Assembly (NCBI GenBank): GCA_933226995.1
Contig: CAKOFP010000059.1
Coordinates: forward strand, 1 to 22,743
Length of the DNA: 22,743 nucleotides
Reading direction: 5' to 3'
From: Candidatus Nitrosopolaris rasttigaisensis
GTDB lineage: Archaea > Thermoproteota > Nitrososphaeria > Nitrososphaerales > Nitrososphaeraceae
Part shown: in pieces, positions 22,410-22,743 of the stretch
Numbering within the stretch: the first letter of the stretch is position 1
How the letters are laid out: each line of letters starts with the position of its first letter
Notes under the pieces: model-generated
What the model was told of the DNA's origin: nothing
Databases searched by the model: none
Seen by the model: the letters and a program-made list of their open reading frames with translations, nothing else
Program-made: the position numbers and the translations under genes

Positions 22410-22419
22410 AAAGATATTT
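22410..22419 (-). promoter_or_regulatory. TATA element of nreA
   Basis: On the minus strand aaatatcttt is centred about 32 bases before CTG 22382, so the transcript would begin near 22388. A leaderless message would start right at the beginning of the open NreA frame, supporting translation from a non-AUG codon there. Confidence 0.45.
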
Positions 22420-22540
22420 GAAGATTTAGCACGCCAGAAACCAAATGAGTACACATAATGGATAAACACAGTTATAGTTTGGATGGATATCAAGTTTAGA
22501 AAAATCTAGCATCCTTACAAGTATTAATGCCCCGTCACTT

Positions 22541-22690
22541 TCAGTTGATAGTAATATGATTTCGTACCAAGGTAGTCAATCTCTCCAGCGATATTGGCTT
22601 TTGAATGAATTCATCTATTTTCATGGAAGGTAAAACTCTCCTAAATTCAATGTCATTAATTTCAAATGCAGTCATAAAAAAGACCGCATT
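22541..22690 (-). pseudogene. 3' end of a CheY-like response regulator, broken by the inverted repeat
   Basis: The minus strand reads 'AVFFMTAFEINDIEFRRVLP', then 'SMKIDEFIQKPISLERLTTL', then 'VRNHITIN' to TGA 22541-22543. This is beta4 with the conserved Thr-Ala, alpha4, beta5 with the invariant Lys-Pro ('IQKP') and alpha5 of a receiver domain in the Nitrososphaeria style. Upstream, where the phosphoacceptor half should be, the frame meets a TGA (22691-22693) because the DNA turns into an inverted copy of its own 3' part. Only the last 50 codons are therefore present. It may be a complete gene in the real genome, cut by an assembly fold-back, or a true rearranged remnant. Confidence 0.7.
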
Positions 22691-22743
22691 TCAAATTAAT
22701 GACATTGAATTTAGGAGAGTTTTACCTTCCATGAAAATAGATG
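22612..22743. repeat. Near-perfect inverted repeat (62-base arms) at the window end
   Basis: Positions 22612-22673 are the reverse complement of 22682-22743. The outer 51 base pairs (22612-22662 with 22693-22743) are perfect. The inner 11 have two mismatches (22663 with 22692, 22670 with 22685). The loop is the 8 bases ataaaaaa (22674-22681). Both arms encode the same receiver-domain peptide, on opposite strands. The repeat ends exactly with the last base of the window. Confidence 0.9.

Overview
The window looks like a chromosomal piece of an ammonia-oxidising archaeon of the Nitrososphaeria (Thaumarchaeota), probably near Nitrososphaera/Nitrosocosmicus. The reasons are: AT-rich DNA; many genes with an archaeal TATA element about 25-30 bases before the start codon and no ribosome binding site (leaderless); a FilR1-type winged-helix regulator; an archaeal NreA repair protein with a PCNA-binding tail; a plastocyanin-like secreted copper protein; and several very small Cys/His zinc proteins. 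The genus is inference; no rRNA, tRNA or ammonia-oxidation gene is present to fix it.

Layout. 1-4.3 kb: FilR1-like regulator (-), a two-helix membrane protein, pterin-4a-carbinolamine dehydratase, then about 1 kb of gene debris that includes a response-regulator remnant. 4.3-6.3 kb: SDR oxidoreductase, a PAP2 membrane phosphatase, and an intact 46-residue C2H2 zinc finger. 7-9.5 kb: a receiver domain truncated before its conserved Lys, a monothiol DsbA-like protein, an FMN reductase and a two-site zinc protein. 9.6-13.8 kb: a GC-rich luciferase-like monooxygenase that stands out from its surroundings, a secreted cupredoxin, an MFS exporter and a divergent microprotein. 13.9-17.3 kb: a phasin-like small protein, a frameshifted HxlR-type regulator, and a translationally coupled zinc alcohol dehydrogenase/aldehyde dehydrogenase pair. 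17.3-21.2 kb: sparse coding DNA with several microproteins (some broken), a secreted sequon-rich protein, an 80-residue conserved-looking protein and a Rieske ferredoxin. 21.2-22.7 kb: NreA (-), the 3' end of a response regulator, and a 62-base-arm inverted repeat ending at the last base of the window.

How the genes work together. The one clear operon is ADH-ALDH (ATGA overlap), which would take an alcohol to its aldehyde and then to the acid, or run the first step backwards on a semialdehyde. The divergent HxlR gene that may have controlled it is dead. The other genes are mostly single units with their own promoters. Flavin, thiol and copper redox functions recur (FMN reductase, LLM monooxygenase, DsbA-like, cupredoxin, Rieske, SDR), but nothing in the sequence shows that they form one pathway.

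Novelty. I found no CRISPR array, transposase, toxin-antitoxin pair or clearly new defence system. The unusual content is the number of decayed or start-less small genes, an NreA with no ATG/GTG/TTG start for its conserved N-terminus, and the terminal fold-back repeat. Some of the frameshifts could be sequencing or assembly errors.
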